Made by a program: the position numbers and the translations under genes. From Candidatus Merdinaster equi (lineage in GTDB: Bacteria; Bacillota; Clostridia; Lachnospirales; Lachnospiraceae), in NCBI GenBank assembly GCA_018064935.1, contig JAGHUF010000008.1, positions 1 to 58,884 on the forward strand: a DNA stretch of 58,884 nt, written 5' to 3'. Below the pieces are notes generated by a model. The model searched no databases and had not been told where the DNA came from. It saw only the letters and a list, made by a program, of their open reading frames with translations. Numbering within the stretch: position 1 is the first letter of the stretch; each line of letters starts with the position of its first letter. Positions 8,392 through 16,991 of the stretch are shown piece by piece.

Positions 8392-9336
8392 TTATCCCTC
8401 CTTCTTCTTAACTAAGAATCTGAATACAAACAAACTCAGAACAACAGAGACGATAAACAGCACCATACTGAGGGCACCACCCATACCATAGTTCTTACTC
8501 TCACCGATGAATCTCTGTAACCACATCATAAGTGTGTATGATGTCTCGTTAGGAGAACCGTTTCCTGCAGTAAGGACCTGAGGAACGTCGTACATCTGGA
8601 TACCACCGATCATAGCGGTGATTACACAGTAGATAAGAATTGGTTTAAGGAGCGGAAGTGTTACCTTAAAGAATACTTTAAGTGAACTTGCTCCATCGAT
8701 TGAAGCAGCTTCAAACAAGCTTGCATCAATTCCCATGATACCTGACATAAGTACCAGGGTACTGTTACCAAACCACATCAGGAAGTTCATCAGAGCTACC
8801 AGTGAACGGCTCGATACAGTGATAAACAGGAAATCTACAGTGTCGATACCCATTGAGTTAAGAATCTGGTTTACAGGACCTACATTAGAGAAGATGTTAT
8901 AGAATAACATCGCAAATGCAGATGCCATGATCAGGTTAGGCATGTAGATAACTGTCTTGAAGAATCTCTGTCCTTTGATATTCAATCTGTAGCTTGTAAA
9001 GAATACCGCAAGAAGAAGAGCGATGAGGATCTGAGGTACAGCACCCATAATCCACATAATAAGGGTATTTCCAAGATATTTGAAGAACTGGATAATACCA
9101 CCAGCACTGGGGGCAAATAAATCACCATAGTTCTTAAAGCCAACCCAGGTAGGTCCGACAATCTTAAGTCCAGACTTGTAGTAATCACAGAAGCTGTAAT
9201 AGAAAGTCATGACCTGAGGAATAATTACGCAGCAAAGGAATACAATAAGGAAGGGTATCAGAAAAATATAGCCCCACTTGTTGTAGCTGACAACTTTTCC
9301 CCTTTTGATTTTGATTTTTTTTGCATCTTTACTCAT
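8392..9336 (-). CDS. CUT1 sugar ABC transporter permease, MalF/UgpA type
   Basis: 314 residues with six membrane helices and the EAA loop EAASIDGASSLKVF followed by KVTLPLLKP. Starts with a basic cytoplasmic N-terminus (KKIKIKRGK). A strong GGGAGG lies before the ATG. It has its own sigma-A-like promoter at 9486-9514 and is separated from the upstream binding-protein gene by a strong terminator, so permeases and binding protein can be made in different amounts although both promoters share the same operator-like sequence. Confidence 0.93.
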   Translation of the reverse strand: MSKDAKKIKIKRGKVVSYNKWGYIFLIPFLIVFLCCVIIPQVMTFYYSFCDYYKSGLKIVGPTWVGFKNYGDLFAPSAGGIIQFFKYLGNTLIMWIMGAVPQILIALLLAVFFTSYRLNIKGQRFFKTVIYMPNLIMASAFAMLFYNIFSNVGPVNQILNSMGIDTVDFLFITVSSRSLVALMNFLMWFGNSTLVLMSGIMGIDASLFEAASIDGASSLKVFFKVTLPLLKPILIYCVITAMIGGIQMYDVPQVLTAGNGSPNETSYTLMMWLQRFIGESKNYGMGGALSMVLFIVSVVLSLFVFRFLVKKKEG

Positions 9337-9485
9337 TACTTATCCTCCCAAAGATTTTTTTTCCTTTATGAGTAAGACTCCGTAGACACATATCATGTCT
9401 TCAGAGGCTTAATCACAAAGCCTTTTTGATAGAATTAAAATCGCCAAGAATGAGCATAATTCACGACATATTTATCGCAATTTTT

Positions 9486-9514
9486 ATTATAATTTCCATA
9501 GCCCAAAACTTCAA
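9486..9514 (-). promoter_or_regulatory. Sigma-A-like promoter for the two permease genes
   Basis: Minus-strand TTGAAG (9509-9514) and TATAAT (9486-9491) are separated by exactly 17 bases; the start codon is about 140 bases downstream. Of the 470-base gap 9337-9806, this, the operator, a repeat and a terminator are the only features I see. Confidence 0.7.
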
Positions 9515-9525
9515 TTGTGAACAAT
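9514..9525. promoter_or_regulatory. Operator-like palindrome at the permease promoter
   Basis: ATTGTTCACAAT (minus strand), a perfect 5-2-5 inverted repeat abutting the -35 element. The same 16-base string ACATTGTTCACAATTG occurs at the same position relative to the -35 of the binding-protein promoter (11298-11309), pointing to one regulator for both. Confidence 0.6.
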
Positions 9526-9677
9526 GTCGAATTTTGCGTACTCTCTTTGTTGTTTATGCACAATTAATAAATTTTTTACAGTATTTTTTCTTGTTGCTTT
9601 TTACCACTCTCCCAATCTTCCCTTCTGAAAACGTACATTATTTAGATAGATATGTATACAAGGTGCACATTTGTACT

Positions 9678-9741
9678 GCCAAATACAGATTAACATGCAA
9701 GCATGTATCTGTACTTGACTCATCGTGTATAACAAAAAACC
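9678..9741. repeat. Family A intergenic repeat, module 1
   Basis: Near-identical partner of 4289-4352: the same long hairpin with CATGCAAGCATG at its tip, then CTCATCGTGTATAA and the A-run that serves as U-tract of the adjoining terminator on the minus strand. Confidence 0.9.
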
Positions 9742-9765
9742 AGGACGAGATTTCTCCCGTCCCGG
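9734..9765 (-). terminator. Strong terminator behind the sugar-binding lipoprotein gene
   Basis: Eleven-pair stem with two G-U pairs closing a GAAA tetraloop (CCGGGACGGGA / TCTCGTCCTGG), followed by six T residues on the minus strand. It separates the highly expressed binding protein gene from the permease genes. Confidence 0.9.
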
Positions 9766-9806
9766 CTTTTGTCAACAAGAACAAAATCCTTATTTAATTA
9801 CTTAAA

Positions 9807-11210
9807 TTAGAAGTTTGCGTTGTTTACGTTAACCTCAGGATATGTCTGAGCGATGTATGTCTTGAAGTTAGCAAGAGCTTCCTCTTCTGAACATGCACCC
9901 TTCCAAGCTTCCTGGAGGTATGTCTGAAGACCTTCGTTGCAGAGCTGATCATAAATGGTCATGTTCTCGAACTTGATGTTCTTAGCAAGCTCGCAGAAGA
10001 TTGCAGTATCGTTCTGTCCACCAAGGAAATCGTTTCCGTAAGACTCGTCATTACCGAACTTAGCGTTAACTGCCTTGTTGTTAGAGAACTGCATCTGCTC
10101 TGAAACAAGCTTAGAGCATACGTCTTCGTCGTTGATGAATGTGTTCATTACATCAGCAAGCATTGTAGGGTTGTCTGATCCAGTAGGAGCAAGTAACCAT
10201 GTACCACCCCAGAAGTGAGCCATAGGTCCTTCTACGATAGCCCAGTCACCAAAGCATCCCTTATCAGGATCCATTGCGTTACCCATACAGAAGTTGTAGT
10301 ACCAAGCTGGTCCGAAGTAGCACATTGTCTTACCATCAGCGAACATCTGAGCGTTTGACTCATCATCCCAGATACCAGATGTTAAGCAGTAGCCGTTAGC
10401 TACGTACTCACTTGTCTGAGCCATCCAAGCTTTGATGTTGTCGTCCATCTGGAGATTTCCAGCAGCGTCAACCCAAGGAGTCTTTACGTTGTTGCTGTAA
10501 GGTCTGTAGCAAGATGCGAAAGAAGCGATCATGTAGTATCCCTTCTCCTTAGCTGTTGCAGCTACTGCATCGAACTTGTCCCAATCAGAAAGAGCAGCCT
10601 GTACTTCAGCAGGATCATCTGTTCCAAGAACGTCCTGAGCGATTGATCTTCTGTAGATCAGAGCTGAAGGACAGCACTGGAAAGAAACACCCTTAACTAC
10701 ACCGTTAGAATCTGAAGCAGCCTGAACAGTGTACTCGTAAGTATTGCTCATATCTGTTACGCCGAGAGCCTTAACGTCCTGAGTAAGATCTGTATCAGCA
10801 TACTTAAGGATGTAATCAGCCTCTGCGAGGAACATATCAACCTTGCTGTCTGCATCTGCAGATTCCTGTGCCATAAGAGCCTCATCAAGAGCGTTCTGGT
10901 AAGCACCACCGTCAGAAGGGTTGATAATCCAGTTTACAGTAATTCCTTCGGGAACATTGTAATATGCCTCGAAGAATCCCTTGAACTCCTCATTCCAAGC
11001 GTAGATGTTGAATACTGAACCTTCTTCAACAGCTGGAGCGTCAGGAGTCTCAGTTGCAGGAGTCTCTGTTGCAGGAGTCTCTGTAGCAGGTGTTTCTGTT
11101 GCAGGTGTCTCTGTAGCAGGAGTCTCTGTTGTTGCGTTGTTTCCACAAGCTGCAAGTCCGAGAACCATAGCTGCAGAAAGAACAAGTGCTAAAACTTTTG
11201 ACTTTTTCAT
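9807..11210 (-). CDS. Sugar-binding lipoprotein of a CUT1 ABC importer
   Basis: 467 residues. Signal peptide with lipobox LGLAAC (lipidated Cys at about 22), then a linker of about five TPATE repeats (residues about 28-50) that is likely exposed and flexible, then an extracellular solute-binding domain of the MalE/UgpB type (WNEEFKGFF near the start, GGTWLLAPTGSDNP near the middle). It captures an oligosaccharide outside the cell and delivers it to the permeases encoded downstream; the sugar is unknown. The start at 11210 has AGGAGG eight bases upstream; an 18-codon extension upstream is rejected. Codons are those of a highly expressed gene. The TPATE linker comes from 15-bp tandem DNA repeats. 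Confidence 0.93.
   Translation of the reverse strand: MKKSKVLALVLSAAMVLGLAACGNNATTETPATETPATETPATETPATETPATETPDAPAVEEGSVFNIYAWNEEFKGFFEAYYNVPEGITVNWIINPSDGGAYQNALDEALMAQESADADSKVDMFLAEADYILKYADTDLTQDVKALGVTDMSNTYEYTVQAASDSNGVVKGVSFQCCPSALIYRRSIAQDVLGTDDPAEVQAALSDWDKFDAVAATAKEKGYYMIASFASCYRPYSNNVKTPWVDAAGNLQMDDNIKAWMAQTSEYVANGYCLTSGIWDDESNAQMFADGKTMCYFGPAWYYNFCMGNAMDPDKGCFGDWAIVEGPMAHFWGGTWLLAPTGSDNPTMLADVMNTFINDEDVCSKLVSEQMQFSNNKAVNAKFGNDESYGNDFLGGQNDTAIFCELAKNIKFENMTIYDQLCNEGLQTYLQEAWKGACSEEEALANFKTYIAQTYPEVNVNNANF
11049..11123. repeat. 15-bp tandem repeats coding the TPATE linker
   Basis: About five units of GCAGGAGTCTCTGTT with small changes inside the binding-lipoprotein gene. The period equals five codons, so copy-number change would only lengthen or shorten the surface linker. 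Confidence 0.88.
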
Positions 11211-11269
11211 TTTTTTCCTCCTATTAAATTTTGAAAAGTCTGCGAAGTCACAAGAACTCCGCATGGTCT

Positions 11270-11298
11270 ATTGTAAATTTGTGTACAAGAAAAAGCAA
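11270..11298 (-). promoter_or_regulatory. Sigma-A-like promoter of the binding-protein gene
   Basis: Minus-strand TTGCTT (11293-11298) and TACAAT (11270-11275) with a 17-base spacer, giving a leader of roughly 50 bases before the start codon. Confidence 0.65.
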
Positions 11299-11309
11299 TT
11301 GTGAACAAT
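11298..11309. promoter_or_regulatory. Operator-like palindrome at the binding-protein promoter
   Basis: ATTGTTCACAAT on the minus strand, identical to 9514-9525 and overlapping the -35 region in the same way. Binding of a repressor here would block RNA polymerase. A related but different palindromic stretch (TTGTTAACAA) lies at 11464-11473. Confidence 0.6.
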
Positions 11310-11390
11310 GTGTAAATATTCCTCTTGGTTTTTGTGTATTTTTACTAATTTTCTCCTTGTTTTTTGTTAATCATTTTTTAATTAAATAAT

Positions 11391-11433
11391 AAAAAACCGC
11401 CATTTTACGCACTTTTCAGGCGTTTTATGGCGG
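11391..11433 (-). terminator. Terminator of the prfA operon
   Basis: On the minus strand CCGCCATAAAACGC pairs with GCGTAAAATGGCGG around a nine-base loop and is followed by six T residues. It ends the transcript of the small PAS-like gene. Confidence 0.9.
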
Positions 11434-11512
11434 TGTGCACTCACGTTCCAAAATGTGAACAAATTGTTAACAACTGTTCATATTTTCATCAATTTTATAC
11501 ATATTTAATAAT

Positions 11513-11878
11513 TTATTCCTTGAAAATAAGAAGAGCATACATAAGTTCTTCATCATTCTCACTTTTTACAATATTGCCTCTATATTCGCAGAGGCAACAT
11601 CTTCCCTCAGGCTCGGCAAGTCTCATGTTAAGTGTAATGCAATGAAGAAACTCAAGTTGGGAATTCATCATATCCAGAACTCTCTCCCTCTCTCTGTCAG
11701 GAATTAGTGAATAGAAATTATCCAATGGCTTAACTTCATCGTCTATATCCTGGGGATCCTCAAACAGATTCTCGAGGCGTTTTGAATACAGGATTTTTCC
11801 ATCCTCTTTTCTATATTTAACTATCGCTCCCGGAACCAGATCCTCAATAATCTGCATTTCCTCTGCTGTCATGCTCAT
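11513..11878 (-). CDS. Small PAS-like protein, function unknown
   Basis: 121 residues. The sequence VPGAIVKYRKEDGKILYSKRLENLF followed by helices and a C-terminal strand pair (CLCEYRGNIV, LMYALLIFKE) is suggestive of a single PAS domain without any output domain; I call this by pattern only. Two Cys pairs lie in RCCLC. The start chosen at 11878 (MSMTAEE) is eight bases behind AAGGG; GTG at 11887 and ATG at 11884 are alternatives. It is the last gene after prfA and immediately before a strong terminator, so it is probably cotranscribed with the release-factor genes. Its role there is not known to me. Confidence 0.7.
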   Translation of the reverse strand: MSMTAEEMQIIEDLVPGAIVKYRKEDGKILYSKRLENLFEDPQDIDDEVKPLDNFYSLIPDRERERVLDMMNSQLEFLHCITLNMRLAEPEGRCCLCEYRGNIVKSENDEELMYALLIFKE

Positions 11879-11892
11879 CTTCATCACCCTTT

Positions 11893-12972
11893 TTACGCAT
11901 TTTCATTCATCTTAAGAAGCTTAGCCGCCTGATCTGCTGCTATACATGCATCAATAATTTCCTGAATATCTCCGTTCATTACTTTATCGAGCTTATAAAT
12001 AGTCAGGCCAATTCTATGGTCTGTTACTCTTCCCTGTGGGAAATTGTAGGTTCTAATCTTCTCTGATCTGTCTCCAGTTCCAATCTGGCTCTTTCTCAGA
12101 TCCGCCTCTGCATCATGTCTCTTCTGCTCCTCCAAATCGTACAGTTTAGATTTGAGGAGTGCAAATGCCTTGGCTCTGTTCTGAATCTGGCTCTTTTCAG
12201 TCTGAGAATAAACAACAATTCCTGTAGGATAATGAGTAAGACGAACAGCTGAGTCTGTTGTATTTACGCACTGACCACCGTTTCCGGATGCTCTCATTAC
12301 ATCAATACGAATATCCTTATCCTCAATTACAATATCTATATCCTCAGTAACCTCCGGCATAGCGGCAACTGAAATAGTTGATGTATGAATTCTTCCGCCA
12401 CTCTCAGTCTCTGGTACTCTCTGAACACGATGAACTCCACTCTCATACTTCATTACTGAATATGCGCCCTGACCTGAGATAGAGAACTGAACTTCCTTCA
12501 TTCCACCGATGCCAATCTCATCAACATTGATAAGTTCGCATCTCCACCTGCGGCTCTCGGCATAGTGCACGTACATTCTGTATATCTCTGCAGCAAACAA
12601 TGCGGCTTCATCTCCGCCTGCACCTGCTCTGATTTCAACGATTACGTTCTTATCATCATTAGGATCCTTGGGAAGAAGCAGAATCTTAAGTTCCTCCTCC
12701 AGCTCTTCGACACGCTTCTTAGCAGTGTTCAATTCTTCCTTGAGCATTTCCCTCATATCTTCATCTGATTCATCGCCAAGCATTGCAAGTGAATCTTCTA
12801 TATCCTGCTTGCATTTCTTATACTCTTTATAAGCATCAACGATTGGCTGTAAGTCGCTCTGCTCTTTCATGAGCTTTTTGAATCTCGTCTGGTCATTGGT
12901 AACTGACGGTTCAGCTAATTCATTCAGAATTTCTTCAAACCTTCTTAAGAGATCATCTAACTTGTCAAACAT
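11893..12972 (-). CDS. prfA: Peptide chain release factor 1
   Basis: 359 residues, the normal length. The GGQ motif that triggers peptidyl-tRNA hydrolysis is at about 232-234 ([20 protein letters not shown]), and the stop-codon recognition region [18 protein letters not shown] carries the RF1-type P-x-T tripeptide (PET, about 187-189), which reads UAA and UAG. N-terminal coiled helices are present. AGGAG lies eight bases before the ATG. It is preceded by prmC, whose product methylates the GGQ glutamine of this protein, the usual arrangement. Confidence 0.96.
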   Translation of the reverse strand: MFDKLDDLLRRFEEILNELAEPSVTNDQTRFKKLMKEQSDLQPIVDAYKEYKKCKQDIEDSLAMLGDESDEDMREMLKEELNTAKKRVEELEEELKILLLPKDPNDDKNVIVEIRAGAGGDEAALFAAEIYRMYVHYAESRRWRCELINVDEIGIGGMKEVQFSISGQGAYSVMKYESGVHRVQRVPETESGGRIHTSTISVAAMPEVTEDIDIVIEDKDIRIDVMRASGNGGQCVNTTDSAVRLTHYPTGIVVYSQTEKSQIQNRAKAFALLKSKLYDLEEQKRHDAEADLRKSQIGTGDRSEKIRTYNFPQGRVTDHRIGLTIYKLDKVMNGDIQEIIDACIAADQAAKLLKMNENA

Positions 12973-13036
12973 TTCTGTGTCTCCTATAGTATTTATCCAA
13001 TACTACTAAATTTCTATTATTTCTATCAGTTCTATT

Positions 13037-13076
13037 GTTTTATTTCTATTACTATCGTTTTATTTCTATTACTATC
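13037..13076. repeat. 20-bp perfect tandem duplication at the prmC stop codon
   Basis: The 20-mer GTTTTATTTCTATTACTATC occurs twice in a row; the second copy contains the complement of the prmC TAG stop codon. More TTTCTATT units continue to about 13010. Confidence 0.85.
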
Positions 13077-13917
13077 CCTCATAGACAGCGCATGCCACGC
13101 GGTCTAAGCCTGCATAGTCTTTAACAATTCTAATCTGAGAGAATCCATTACACTTGAGTATTCTCTCAAGCGCTTCACCCTGATCATAGCCAATTTCCAA
13201 AAAAACAAATGCGCCATGATTCAAATACTTATGAGCGTCCATGATAATGCGCTCATAGAAATCCAGTCCACTCTCTCCGCCATCAAGTGCGATCAGCGGC
13301 TCGTGATCCCGCACCTCGGGCATGAGTTTACATAACTCTCTTTGGGCTATATATGGAGGATTGGATACGAGTATATCAAATCTACCCAATTCCGCTCCTT
13401 CAACATCATACAGGTCACCCAGTTCGAAAATAACATTTGGTATTTTTAAATCTTCCTGATTTCTCTTAGCTACAGCTAGTGCCTTATCTGAAATATCAAT
13501 GCCAACTCCTGTGCATTCATTCATGTAATGAAGAAGCGATAAAAGGATACAACCAGAGCCTGTGCACAAATCGAGTATTCTGGCGCCAGTAATCCCTGTC
13601 CTCATAACTTCTTCAACAAGAATCTCTGTGTCCTGCCTTGGAGTTAGTACATTTTCATTGACATAGAACTCGAGCCCCATGAACTCCTGCATATGAATGA
13701 GCTGTGCAAGTGGAATGTGCGATGCTCTTTTGTCTACATACGCAAAATACAATTGTTCTATCGGCTCATCTATTTCCCTGTCACCATGTACCAGTAAATC
13801 ATTGTATGAGACATGGGCAAAATATTGAAGAAGCAGCCTCGCATCCAGCTTGGCTTCAGCTATATTCGCTGCCTGCAGCCTATCCATCGCCTGCCTCCAG
13901 GCATCTTGTAACGTCAT
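13072..13917 (-). CDS. prmC: Release factor glutamine N5-methyltransferase
   Basis: 281 residues. SAM-binding motif I is DLCTGSGC (about 116-123), and the substrate-glutamine motif NPPY is at about 186-189, diagnostic for PrmC/HemK; an N-terminal helical domain binds the release factor. The enzyme methylates the Gln of GGQ in RF1 and RF2. The start at 13917 overlaps the stop of the upstream gene as ATGA, implying translational coupling, with AAGGA nine bases upstream. The gene just downstream encodes RF1, its substrate. Confidence 0.94.
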   Translation of the reverse strand: MTLQDAWRQAMDRLQAANIAEAKLDARLLLQYFAHVSYNDLLVHGDREIDEPIEQLYFAYVDKRASHIPLAQLIHMQEFMGLEFYVNENVLTPRQDTEILVEEVMRTGITGARILDLCTGSGCILLSLLHYMNECTGVGIDISDKALAVAKRNQEDLKIPNVIFELGDLYDVEGAELGRFDILVSNPPYIAQRELCKLMPEVRDHEPLIALDGGESGLDFYERIIMDAHKYLNHGAFVFLEIGYDQGEALERILKCNGFSQIRIVKDYAGLDRVACAVYEG

Positions 13918-14939
13918 AGATTCAAATCCTTCGGATCCCACTGTGTTGTATATGACAGATTAGGATCGTCTGAAACATCCGGATCAACCTCAAACTCTGT
14001 TTTAAGGAATCTCTTCCAATCGAAAACTGCTTCTACAGATGCAATCGCAACCTCTATCATATCTTCGTCTGGTTCTTTGGTTGTTATCTTCTGGAGAAGA
14101 AAACCAGGTGCAGACAAAATCTTGGTGAAGATATTATCAGTTTTTCCTGCCAATCTGATAAGTTCATAAGATATACCGGCAACAACCGGAATCAGCGCAA
14201 CTCTGAGAAGAAGCTTATAAACCTGATTATCAATTCTTATAAAGAAGAACAATACGACACTCACCAGCATTACAAACAACAGGAAGCTGGTTCCACATCT
14301 TTTGTGAAGTCTTGAGCTTCTACGAACATTGCTTACAGTAAGTGCTCTTCCCCTCTCAAGACAGTTGATGCACTTATGTTCAGCGCCGTGATACATATAG
14401 GTTCTCCTGATATCCTTCATAAGCGAAATCAGTAATACATATATCAGGAATATAACTATTCGTATTACACCCTCTAACACGTTTACAACTGATTCATTGC
14501 GAATCACTCCCGACAAAAGTCCAGATAAATAAAAAGGAAGGAAGATGAATAAGCCTACGCATAACGCAATAGCAATAATGATTGTAAGTATAGAAGAAAT
14601 CTTATCAAGAGTTTTCTTTTTCTTCTCCTGGCCAGGCTTCTTATTCTCGTCCTTGGTCTGATCCTCTTCTTCCTCAAAATACTCAGCAGACTTATTAAGT
14701 GCCTGCACTCCCAGAGCAAGAGAATCTATAAAATTAAAAATTCCCCTTACAAAAGGAATTTTTGTCACAAGATGATCATGCAGAATTCCTGCATACTCCT
14801 TCGTCTGGACTGCAATTTCTCCATTAGGTCTTCTTACAGCGACAGCATAAAGGTCCTTATTCTTCATCATAATTCCCTCTAAGACTGCCTGGCCGCCTAT
14901 TCCAGAATATACTCTTTTCTTTTTCTTTTTATTAGCCAC
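13914..14939 (-). CDS. DUF1385 membrane protein (YqhQ-like)
   Basis: 341 residues. Begins with a basic patch, then YSGIGGQAVLEGIMMKN, the signature opening of DUF1385 proteins, and contains YHGAEHK (residues about 180) and several membrane helices. It starts with GTG, eight bases behind GAGG. The family often sits between rpmE and prmC in Firmicutes; the biochemical function is not established. Stop overlaps the prmC start. Confidence 0.9.
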   Translation of the reverse strand: MANKKKKKRVYSGIGGQAVLEGIMMKNKDLYAVAVRRPNGEIAVQTKEYAGILHDHLVTKIPFVRGIFNFIDSLALGVQALNKSAEYFEEEEDQTKDENKKPGQEKKKKTLDKISSILTIIIAIALCVGLFIFLPFYLSGLLSGVIRNESVVNVLEGVIRIVIFLIYVLLISLMKDIRRTYMYHGAEHKCINCLERGRALTVSNVRRSSRLHKRCGTSFLLFVMLVSVVLFFFIRIDNQVYKLLLRVALIPVVAGISYELIRLAGKTDNIFTKILSAPGFLLQKITTKEPDEDMIEVAIASVEAVFDWKRFLKTEFEVDPDVSDDPNLSYTTQWDPKDLNL

Positions 14940-14984
14940 GGGTTATACCTCACGCTATTTTATACTTTTACCAACTAAACCTAC

Positions 14985-15109
14985 ACATGCAAGCATGTAT
15001 CTGTCCTTGGCTCATCGTGTATAATCGAGTAGGTGGTGGATTTATCCACACTACTCGCCTCGCCGAGCCCGTACTGCATAGCAGCAATTTTCATTGCAGG
15101 CTCGTGTGA
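14985..15109. repeat. Family A intergenic repeat, composite of modules 1, 2 and 3
   Basis: Longest copy. Module 1 (partial, CATGCAAGCATGTATCTGT then CTCATCGTGTATAA), module 2 (TCGAGTAGGTGGTGGAT paired with ATCCACACTACTCG), and module 3 (CCGAGCCCG, an inner hairpin, then GGCTCGTGTG). It runs into the A-run of the rpmE terminator. Confidence 0.92.
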
Positions 15110-15142
15110 AAAAAATAAGGTTGGGATAAATCCCAACCTTAT
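15108..15142 (-). terminator. Terminator of rpmE
   Basis: A 12-base stem ATAAGGTTGGGA / TCCCAACCTTAT followed by seven T residues on the minus strand, beginning twelve bases behind the rpmE stop codon. Confidence 0.92.
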
Positions 15143-15153
15143 CCATAATCATC

Positions 15154-15360
15154 TTAGTTTCCCTGAACGCCGTACTTCTTATTGAACTTATCAATACGTC
15201 CACGTGCCTGGGTAGCTTTCTGCTGACCTGTATAGAATGAATGGCACTTAGAGCAAACTTCTACGTGGATTTCAGACTTGGTTGAACCTGTTACGAATGT
15301 ATTTCCGCAGTTGCAGGTTACTGTTGCCTGATAATACTCAGGATGGATTCCTTCTCTCAT
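15154..15360 (-). CDS. rpmE: Ribosomal protein bL31, zinc-binding form
   Basis: 68 residues starting [10 protein letters not shown]. The four zinc-ligand cysteines are present (CNCG and CSKC), so this is the C+ form made in zinc-sufficient cells. AGAGGTG lies seven bases before the ATG at 15360. The gene follows rho, as in many Firmicutes, and ends in a strong terminator. Confidence 0.96.
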   Translation of the reverse strand: MREGIHPEYYQATVTCNCGNTFVTGSTKSEIHVEVCSKCHSFYTGQQKATQARGRIDKFNKKYGVQGN

Positions 15361-15473
15361 GATAATCACCTCTCTATATATAGAATATACCGCTTAGAAT
15401 TCATTAGTATTCTTACAAACAGCTTTTTTACTATATCACAGTTGTATTTCGGTTGCAACTGCAAATTTAATAT

Positions 15474-16991
15474 TTATCTAAAGCGTTTCTTAGCGATTTC
15501 TACAAATTCATTATTGTTTCTTGTTTTCGCAAACAGATCAACAACATGGTCAACCGTTTCCTCGGGTTTGAGTCCAGAGAAGTTCTTGCGGATGATATTC
15601 ATTGCCTCCTGCTCATCAGGTGTAAGCAACAGGTCATCTCTTCTGGTGCTTGATTTAGCGATATCAATAGCAGGGAATATTCTCTTTTCAGACAGTTTTC
15701 TGTCGAGAACCATTTCCATGTTACCGGTTCCCTTAAACTCCTCATATACAACATCATCCATCTTGGATCCAGTTTCAACAAGTGCTGTTGCCAGAATTGT
15801 GAGTGAACCGCCCTCGCGCATATTACGCGCTGCGCCGAAGAATCTTTTAGGCATATGGAGGGCAGCTGGATCAAGTCCACCTGACAATGTTCTTCCTGAG
15901 GGAGGAACAGTCATATTATATGCTCTGGTAAGTCTGGTAATTGAATCGAGCAGAATCATTACATCCTTTTTGCTCTCAACAAGACGTTTTGCTCTCTCTA
16001 TTACCATCTCCGATACTCGCTTATGATGTTCTGGAAGTTCGTCAAAGGTAGAATAGATTACTTCAACGTTTGGACCCTCTACCTCTTCCTTCATATCCGT
16101 TACTTCCTCTGGTCTCTCATCTATAAGAAGAATAATCAGATGAACCTCCGGATTATTTTTCTTTACAGATTTTGCAACCTCCTTGAGAAGTGTTGTCTTT
16201 CCCGCCTTAGGAGGAGAGACTATCATTCCTCTCTGTCCCTTACCAACAGGGCTCATCAGATCCATTATTCGCATTGATAATGATGACCCTGATCCTGCCA
16301 GAGGCAATCTCTGATCCGGAAAAATAGGTGTCATGTCTTCAAATGGTTTTCTCTTTGCCACAAATTCGGGAGGCATACCATTTACTTTTTTTACGAATAA
16401 AAGAGCACTGAATTTCTCATTCATTGTCTTTACTCTGGTATTGCCCTCAATGATATCACCCGTTTTTAATAAGAATCTTCTAATCTGGCTTGGTGAAACA
16501 TATACATCATTTTCACCAGGCAGGTAGTTCTCTGAACGGATAAATCCATATCCGTCTGACATAACCTCAAGAATGCCGCACACACCTACTCCGCTGTCCA
16601 GCTCCTGACCGCCTGCTTCCTTCTGCTGCGCATCTGCCGCTCCGGCATCTGCTCCATTCTGCGAAGTTTCATTTGCGGCAGTCTCCTGTGAACCCTCAGT
16701 TCTTTCATCTGAATTAGCAGTTTCTGCCTGTTTTTCCTTTTTCGCAGCAGCATTTTTTTTGCCAGTTCTGGTAGCTGGTGCATCCCCAGACACCTTTTCT
16801 TCTTTTGCTTCCACTTTTGATGCTGCCTTGGCTGCGTTGTTTTCAGCCTCACTCTCCGCATCCATAGCAAGCATAGCTTCAATAAGCTGTGGCTTCTTTA
16901 ATTTTGTCACAGCCTCTACGCCGCGCTGCTTCGCAATTGCTCTAAGATCTGTGATTGCCAGACTCTCATACTGTTCTCTGGTCATTGTCAT
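15474..16991 (-). CDS. rho: Transcription termination factor Rho
   Basis: 505 residues, longer than the usual 420 because of an insert. Rho_N helical domain at 1-43, then a charged, Ala/Glu/Gln-rich disordered insert (about 45-135), the RNA-binding cold-shock domain (about 136-205, with DGYGFIRSENYLPGENDVYVS), and the hexameric RecA-like ATPase: Walker A SPPKAGKTTLLK (about 259-270), Walker B ILLLDSITRLTRAYN, Q-loop and R-loop regions intact. It releases RNA polymerase from untranslated RNA. Insertions between the N-terminal and RNA-binding parts are common in Clostridia and may modulate RNA binding or phase behaviour. The leader is about 168 bases long. Confidence 0.96.
   Translation of the reverse strand: MTMTREQYESLAITDLRAIAKQRGVEAVTKLKKPQLIEAMLAMDAESEAENNAAKAASKVEAKEEKVSGDAPATRTGKKNAAAKKEKQAETANSDERTEGSQETAANETSQNGADAGAADAQQKEAGGQELDSGVGVCGILEVMSDGYGFIRSENYLPGENDVYVSPSQIRRFLLKTGDIIEGNTRVKTMNEKFSALLFVKKVNGMPPEFVAKRKPFEDMTPIFPDQRLPLAGSGSSLSMRIMDLMSPVGKGQRGMIVSPPKAGKTTLLKEVAKSVKKNNPEVHLIILLIDERPEEVTDMKEEVEGPNVEVIYSTFDELPEHHKRVSEMVIERAKRLVESKKDVMILLDSITRLTRAYNMTVPPSGRTLSGGLDPAALHMPKRFFGAARNMREGGSLTILATALVETGSKMDDVVYEEFKGTGNMEMVLDRKLSEKRIFPAIDIAKSSTRRDDLLLTPDEQEAMNIIRKNFSGLKPEETVDHVVDLFAKTRNNNEFVEIAKKRFR

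Noticed and set aside
9386-9436. Plus-strand AGGCTT/AAGCCT hairpin followed by TTTTT near 9410-9435
   Set aside because: It has terminator shape on the plus strand, but no plus-strand gene precedes it; six base pairs with a short loop can occur by chance in an A/T-rich leader.
9426-9797. Plus-strand open frame of 123 codons in the gap between permease and binding-protein genes
   Set aside because: It crosses the promoter, operator, family A repeat and terminator of minus-strand genes, has no ribosome-binding site, and part of its sequence (YRLTCKHVSVL) recurs elsewhere only because the DNA repeat recurs.
15343-16026. Plus-strand open frame of 227 codons opposite rho
   Set aside because: It is antisense to the conserved rho and rpmE reading frames; its length follows from codon bias of the opposite strand.
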